From Lepeophtheirus salmonis (lineage: Eukaryota; Arthropoda; Copepoda; Siphonostomatoida; Caligidae), in contig NC_052135.2 of the NCBI RefSeq assembly GCF_016086655.4, positions 22,472,363-22,536,362 on the forward strand: 64,000 nucleotides of DNA, given 5' to 3'. Position 1 is the stretch's first letter. Each line of letters begins with the position of its first letter. This document shows positions 57,956-64,000 of the stretch, piece after piece. The notes beneath the pieces were generated by a model, which was not told where the DNA came from, did no database searches, and saw nothing but the letters and a program-made list of their open reading frames with translations. Position numbers and translations under genes: made by a program.

Positions 57956-58489
57956 GAAAAAATCAAGATAAACTTCTTTTATATAAAACTGCGACCTTAA
58001 TATGGCCTCGCAATAAAGTACTGCAATTTGTTTCTGGTTATTTTCTTACCAAATGACGACAACTTTTTTGAACTAGTTAGAATCAAAATTTGAAAAAAAA
58101 TGAAATACAAACCTCCCTATTGAGCATGAACATCGTACAAAGTAAATGATATAATGAATCTGATATTGTATTCCTAGTTCTATTAAAAACCATAATATTT
58201 TCTGTTAAAAAGTATTGTTTTCTTAATATTATTGTATACATACATTATAAGATAATAACGATAATAATTCACCCACAGGATGTTACTGTCTATTTATTAA
58301 ATAATTATAATATTATTTGTTGATATTAATGGGATTCCCTTTTCCATCCTTTTGTACCCATAGTCTTATTCCCTTTCTTTTATATTATAGGTAGGTATGT
58401 AATATTCTACATTTATATTATATAATATTTGTCTTAATTGTAATAATAAATTATTAGGATTTCTTCGAGTTTTCAATGACATTGTATTT

Positions 58490-58912
58490 ATGTATACTGT
58501 GCGTCAACGTGAAATCCATCTTGAATAAAAAACAAGAAAAGGAGAATATCCCTTTTTTTTTACTTCATATGTACATACAGCCTTATATTTCTCTGACATA
58601 TGTGAGTCAATTATAGGCTTCGCACTCAAATTTGTTGGATTAGTTAGGATACCCAATAATTTTAACTATAGTGTAGAAACTTTATTTGGTTAAAGAAACG
58701 AATACTGGCCCGGATATGGACCTTTTCGATTTCTCATTCCTTCATCGTTAGGATCAATTTTGCTTGTTTTAAGTATAATTTGCGAGGGTTAGTAACAATA
58801 GTTTGTTAATATAAATGGACGATAATTCGTATAAGAATACAAATGTAATCCAGGCTCTATTTTCAGAAACATTCCTCTGGCCTACTTTTGTTTTGAAGGG
58901 CCACATATGCAA
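58490..58912 (+). mobile_element. Family B element, full length, both ends
   Basis: The left end is CTGTGCGTCAACGTGAAATC and the right end CTTTTGTTTTGAAGGGCCAC then ATATG. They are imperfect inverted repeats of the same kind as at 49268 and 49682. Inside, GAGTCAATTATAGGCTTCGC, TTAGGATACCCAATAATTTT and AAATGGACGATAATTCG mark the family order. Confidence 0.65.
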
Positions 58913-59002
58913 TAATACATATATTCTACTTTTTTTTAAATCCCATTTCAGAGTGAATTTCTCACTTTATGAAGTATAATATTTTTCCTGATATTTTTTA
59001 TT

Positions 59003-59340
59003 AATATATGAAGTCAGCATTGTTGTTGATGTTGTACATTTTTAAAGGGACTGAATAATAAAATTTTATAAGAATAGCTACCCTTTTTACAATAAAATTA
59101 AGGACAATCTTGAATTATTGCCGTGTATTTGGATACTAAAATGGAAATGGGAAATACTTAAAAATAAGTTTATCATTAGAGCTGTATACAATATGACGTA
59201 CCAGTATGTAACAAAAAGAAAATATTTAATTAACTTGGTAACTTTGGCAATTTGAATAATATTTTGGAGAAGATCTGCATAGCTGTCGTGACGTTTCATT
59301 AAATTACGTACACGCAGCTCCTATCAGAGAAACGAAAAAG
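59003..59340 (+). repeat. Family D fragment followed by family C fragment
   Basis: TGAAGTCAGCATTGTTGTTG with TGATGTTGTACATTTTTAAA (59007-59060) is a D start. AACTTGGTAACTTTGGCAAT, AATAATATTTTGGAGAAG and GTCGTGACGTTTCATTAAAT (59232-59305) are the left part of C. Confidence 0.5.
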
Positions 59341-59384
59341 ACCAAATTTCATTCATTATATAGCAAGGACATATAGGCTGGACT

Positions 59385-59610
59385 GGGGCGTCTGCGGGGT
59401 AATATTTTTTAGGCAAGGGTCTTGTTTTTTGAAAAAAGAAAAATAATAATAATAATTATTCCTTCCTATTTTTCAATATTCAAACCAACAGCCAGCAAAG
59501 AGTATTAGGTTTTTATGGTGATCTCTGTCAGCAGATATGTCGTCTTTTCAAAGTTGTCGACTTATATATATTTTTTTCGATTTACATTCAACAGGAACTT
59601 TCACATCTCC
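59385..59610 (+). repeat. Family I end and family L repeat copy 2
   Basis: GGGGCGTCTGCGGGG (59385-59399) resembles the I-element terminus. TTCCTTCCTATTTTTCAATA, ACAGCCAGCAAAGAGTATTA and CTGTCAGCAGATATGTCG (59459-59545) match family L at 46550-46620, with about 25 extra bases before the CTGTCAGCAG word. Confidence 0.45.
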
Positions 59611-60269
59611 AACTATAATTTTTTGATTTGAAATAAATAGAGAAACATGTGTCTGAATGACAGCAAGTAAGGGTCTGACTAATTTTTTTAAATGAAAAAA
59701 AAATATATATTAGGTTTTTTTCCCGAAAGTATGTAATTTTTAAAATTTTGAATTTTTGTCTACTACGTCGATTTTTAATTCTACTTTTATTAGAACTCGA
59801 TCTTTAACTGTTTGTCCCACAAAAAAGAAATTCCATAAAATAAGTCCTCAGACCCTCCAGACAGGATATAAAAATGTGTTTTTTTTATTTAATAGTATAT
59901 CAACTCTCTGTACACTCTCATCATAACGTTGCTTCGGTTTATGATGCAATCTGTGAAGTGGGATTTATTAGTTATTATGTAAATTTGATAAATCATCTAA
60001 TAATAATAATCACAATAATTATATACTTTATTGCTTTAATTAAAGCATCCCTAACTGTCAAATATAGAAGGTATGCATTCTGAATGAATTTTTTATCATT
60101 GTTTGTAATTTATGTATACATAATAAAATAGTTATATTCGGTATACCGGTTCTATGTTTGTGCCAGAGTACTGACGCCTTTAAAACAGTACTTTATACTA
60201 ACTGGCCAATTATTTCAGTGCTATTACATCATAAACAAATTATCCTGCTAATGATGTAATCCTTAGTAT

Positions 60270-60676
60270 AAAGACTCGATTGAAAAAGGATTTTCTCTCC
60301 GTTTGGTCTTAACTCATTTTTTCTAGAGCGATTTTGACTGATATTTCGGCCCAGAATATAGACCAAAATTTAATCGTTTTCAAAGATTGGACTAATTTTT
60401 TTCGGGCCTATTTTCTTCCTTTTCCTGATGTACGAGTTGTACAAATATGATTTACGCAACACATTTAAATTCATATGACGTTATGTAGTTCGATGTCTAA
60501 TATTTTGAAACACACATGATGTCATCAACAATTCATTTATAGAATCCGTCTGGACCAAATAATTATTGAGAATCGATCCGTACCTAACTTCTTTAAAGGA
60601 CTGAATTAGTGCGGTTCACCAAAATCATCAGGGTCTTAGACCTGTCTAGAATTTTCAGTGCAAAACCCACACAATT
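60270..60676 (+). mobile_element. Family A MITE copy with decayed ends
   Basis: ACTGATATTTCGGCCCAGAA, GTTGTACAAATATGATTTAC, GCAACACATTTAAATTCATA, TTTTGAAACACACATGATGT, ATTCATTTATAGAATCCG and TTCTTTAAAGGACTGAATTA lie in the A order. The right end reads AAAACCCACACAATTA rather than CCCAACACTA. Confidence 0.6.
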
Positions 60677-62890
60677 AATCTCCCAATTTCGGATCTAGAA
60701 AATTGTACTTTATAAAACAAAGTAATAATAAAAACTGTCTTTCATAAGGCTTTAAAATTTATAAGCCAGCCCCTTATACTTGGCTGCACCAGTACGTGAT
60801 TGTGAATTGTCCTTAACAACATTATTGTAATATATTTCTTGTCGAATAAGTAGCAAAATATCAAACTAAGTTTTGTACCGAAACCGATACAAAATATTAG
60901 TATCGTTACAACACTATAATAATCGGATATTATACTATCCAATGCTTTATTATTTATGCACAAAATGGTTCCCCTCCTTTTTCTCTTTCTTTCTCTCTCT
61001 CTATTTCTTTTCTTTCAAATAAACAAACTAATTTATAATAAAATTTGACATATGTTTACACACTTGCTTTTAATTATCATCATATATCATTATGTTGAAT
61101 AAGAGAAATGTTTTTTATTTAAATAATAAATATTTAGCGTTTGTTCAGTATATAACAAGTTTTGAATTCGATTTATGGCTATTGAGTTTGGTGGCATTCG
61201 AGTAATTGAATATTGAGTCAATATAAATCCAATAAGCTCCGAAATTTAATCATTTTGATTCATTCAATAAGGCATTCAAAAACTAGGCGCCGATTAGACA
61301 AAAGAAACAATCTCTTGCTAAAAAATATCACAACGAAATTTATTGGAAATTACTCAATAAAAATGTAGAAACAACTGGAGATGAGATAAATCTACTTTCT
61401 ACATATTTTCTAATATTTTGAGTTTTGATGATTCGAGTTCGAATTTAGTCAAGTTTTCAAATACTATTTTGAATGAGTTCTAGTAATTTTTAGAAAATTA
61501 TGAACTTTTTGTAGTAAAGTCGTATTTCTTTTGAGTTCAAGTAATAGTCGAATCCAAACCTAGTTGTATTGTAAAATATATGGAAATTGCCTTCTATTTT
61601 TGATCATGGATCACAAGTCAGTGCATCTATGTTGGCCATGTCTTAGAATGTCATGTGAAATAAAAAAAAATATGTATGAGCACATCTATGATTTTTTAAT
61701 ATAACTTTGTCTCATTATCAATATCAAGCATGTGATAAATGATGATTTATAACATAGTTTGATGTTTGTACTGAGGTTGCTACGTAAACAATAAATAAAA
61801 GTATATATACTTATTTATGTGCCTATTAAATTAATTTTTTTTAAATGGACGTTATGTAATTTACGCTTTATCAGAGATGTATGTCGGCAAAGTTACTGTC
61901 AGTCTAATTTGTTTGTTAATATTTATTTATATGTACGACGTACGTACATATATACCTACATATGTATTTACTTAGGTTAGCCAACCACAAACATGGTTTT
62001 TGAAAGACAAATGGTTAGAGTTTGTTAATTTTATAGATATACTAGCAAAGGATTACCTGGGGTTCCTCAAGCTAAGGAAGGAGAGGGAAATCACATTGAA
62101 AATAGTCAAATTAATTAAGAAAATATACATAACATACTTCGATATATTGTCTAAAAAGATCCCCCCCCCCTAAAAAAAAAGACAACAAAAACAATAACAA
62201 CTCTTATAATTGTCTCTTGTAACCTTAGTAGTAGTATTATGAATATAAAAAAAATAATTCGTTATAAACTTGAAATAGCATACCAACATATATGCATCTA
62301 AAAAATTGTCTAGATGAGAAGCCCATTTTTTTTTACTTCAAAAAATTCTCAAATCGAAATTCGCAAAGAAAAAAAAAACTTTTTTGCACAAATTTTTCAT
62401 AAAAATAATTAATAGCATTTATTGGAATTGTAAAAGAAACACAAACCTACCAATATTTTTTTGTACTTGCAAAAAACAAAAGTTATGAAAAATAATGTTG
62501 ACGAAAAAATAACACTCGATAACTGGTTCATTTGTGCAAATATTGCCAAAATTATGTTCTTAAATTTACCTGAAAATGAAAATACTCAGTATCGTTTTGT
62601 GTCATTTTTTCTTAAAAAACTAAAAATTGACGTTTGATGAAAATATTGAAAAAAAAGAGAGAGAAAATCAAGAAATATTCATAAAATGACAGATATTTCC
62701 GTTTAATATCAATTTTTATTTAGCAAATTTATATGCATACAAATCTCCAGAAAAATTTCTAGAAATTTTATTCCATTTACTTATCCCATTTTCCGTTGGC
62801 AGTTCATTTTTTTCACCTGAAATAAACGAAATTGCAATTTTCACCGATTATTTTTAGTTCATAACTTTTTTGATTTTGAATAAATTTAGG
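60677..62890. other. Gene-free AT-rich stretch
   Basis: It holds an 11-base C run near 62161-62171 and CT-rich text near 60975-61010. No gene is recognised. Confidence 0.4.
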
Positions 62891-62914
62891 AAACTAGTAA
62901 TTCGTATAGTTGTT

Positions 62915-63180
62915 TTCGAAACGCCAATCGCTTATTAATAAATAACTCAACCCCCTATCTAGTCTCCTTGAGCTGCAAAAGAACGGTTTTCGGTTTTGGG
63001 TATAGCATAACTCCCTTTTATATAACTTCCCAAAAAATCGACACACTGTTGTAGCCTGTCCCAGCTCAAAAAAGGTACCCATGCAAAATTTCAGCCTCCT
63101 AGGTTTAATGGGGCGGGAATGTATTAAGAACATCTACACACAGACAGAATCTCTCTTATATATATATACATAAGATATAT
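62915..63180 (+). repeat. Possible 3' tail of a non-LTR (RTE-like) element
   Basis: AGCCTGTCCCAGCTCAAAAA, GGTACCCATGCAAAATTTCA, GCCTCCTAGG, then CACACAGACAGAATCTCTCT and a TATATATATA run, is the kind of ending seen in RTE-type LINEs and SINEs that use them (conserved tail, ACAGACAG, microsatellite). No reverse transcriptase is visible upstream. The minus-strand frame 62894-63133 overlaps it and is not taken as a gene. Confidence 0.3.
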
Positions 63181-63261
63181 AATGTACATACGTGTTTGTA
63201 CCCAACACATAGCAATCCTTACTGACTCTCTCAATCTTTCCTTCACCAAAAAAAGGGGAAA

Positions 63262-63720
63262 ATTCAAGATCAGTTCGTATTTAGCCCTAAACCTTGTGAT
63301 AATTTGTTCATCAACAGAACGTTAGCTTACCAGACAATAAGCCGCTATAAAATTGTTGGAAATGTTCATAGAAACCTTAACCAAGGAATAAAGAAGAATA
63401 TTCGTACAAATGCTGTTGCGAAGGCCATAAAAGATAAGAGTGTATGAAATCCCTACCTAATTATTAGAGGGATAGCCAGGGATAATTTGTTATGTCAGCA
63501 ACAATTCAGAGTCAACCAAGTCCCCAACAGCTAGACAGGCAAATATATTCAACTACAAAGAAGTCTTATGATGTACCTTTCAAAATATTACAATTGTTCT
63601 ATTGATTTTCTTCGGGAGGACATTTCTACCAAAAAATTTCTTTTCCTTGATATAAAACTTATTTTTGAATAAAAAAAATCTCAAGATATGTATTATCAGG
63701 CGACTGCATAGATAAAAAAC
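63262..63720 (+). pseudogene. Tc1-like transposase relic, N-terminal half
   Basis: In one frame from 63322 it reads LAYQTISRYKIVGNVHRN, then KKNIRTNAVAKAIKDKSV, a TGA at 63445-63447, then NPYLIIRGIARDN. After a TAG at 63532-63534 and about 90 diverged bases come KKFLFLDIKLIFE and, past another stop and a shift, SQDMYYQA. This follows the Tc1/mariner order: two helix-turn-helix motifs (RT..V.KAI...NP..S.R.IA), the first catalytic Asp in a ...FSDEK.F... block, and the NSQNDRY segment. The remaining catalytic core toward the window end is not readable. Ends are not located and the copy is clearly dead. Confidence 0.65.
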
Positions 63721-64000
63721 CCAACTTTAAGTTATTAAACTATTTTACTTTAAATATGTGTTGCTGCTTTAATAGTGGAACATGGTGTATACATAAACGT
63801 AGGAGTTTTTGATGTTTTGGGGATAACATTGTGCAACAGAATGTGGCTGCTATAACATCTGGATATCTCTAAAAATAAGCCTATTTAACGAGTGAGTCTT
63901 GTCCCAAATCTGGAACTTCTGAATGTTGTAGTTGTATACCCGTCCTCACAAGGATAAAATATACTTTTATAACATGATGCTTTTGATGGCATATTTCCGG
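63721..64000. other. Window-end stretch, probably the decayed remainder of the Tc1 relic
   Basis: Slightly GC-richer than its surroundings but with stops in all plus-strand frames. It may hold the decayed catalytic half of the preceding relic. Nothing firm can be called. Confidence 0.25.

Overview
The window looks like an intergenic-rich piece of an arthropod nuclear genome. My best guess is a crustacean of the parasitic copepod (salmon louse/caligid) kind. That rests on the very AT-rich background (about 70% A+T by eye), the crowd of decayed Tc1/mariner-type elements and short inverted-repeat elements, and a Kekkon-family gene, a family described mainly from arthropods. The species is inference, not shown by the sequence.

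Only one convincing protein-coding gene is present. It is a single uninterrupted coding exon at 19743-22538 (+) for a 931-residue type I membrane protein with a signal peptide, an LRR domain, one Ig domain, a transmembrane helix and a long low-complexity tail with SH3- and PDZ-ligand-like motifs. This is the layout of Kekkon proteins. Its leader carries a 12-codon uORF and a start-stop AUGUAA just before the main AUG, and two AATAAA signals follow the stop.

The rest is gene desert built from interleaved repeats, many present several times within 64 kb. The families are named here by letter. A: TA-flanked elements with GTGTTG...CAACAC ends. B: about 420 bp, GGCAACACAAAAACAA-type ends. C: about 300 bp, with a conserved GCTGCAAGCA core. 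D: about 260 bp, TGACGTCAGCATTGTTGATG end. E: about 340 bp, GTTGCAAC ends. F: two foldback elements with about 110-bp tandem units in their arms. G: GTTACC...GGTAAC ends. H, I, J and L are smaller families. K is a single hairpin element just 3' of the gene. There is also a tRNA-derived SINE and three dead Tc1/mariner transposase copies at 24.3-25.0, 31.7-32.2 and 63.2-63.7 kb.

Layout: 0-19 kb, repeats A-E, G, H and J without genes. 19.3-23 kb, the Kekkon-like gene. 23.2-25.5 kb, hairpin element, B, a mariner deletion copy and D. 27.0-29.9 kb, foldback F1, enclosing a degenerate reading frame of unknown family. 31.6-33.5 kb, Tc1 relic, SINE, D, C. 34-53 kb, repeats, including a G element nested in an A element. 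54.5-56.3 kb, foldback F2. 57-61 kb, repeats. 62.9-64 kb, a possible LINE-type tail and a Tc1 relic.

The least expected signals are the paired foldback elements sharing a tandem unit, the unknown reading frame inside one of them, and an excess of perfect TGACGTCA (CRE-like) palindromes, most of them carried by repeats. All repeat edges are read by eye and should be taken as good to about 10-30 bp unless terminal motifs are quoted.
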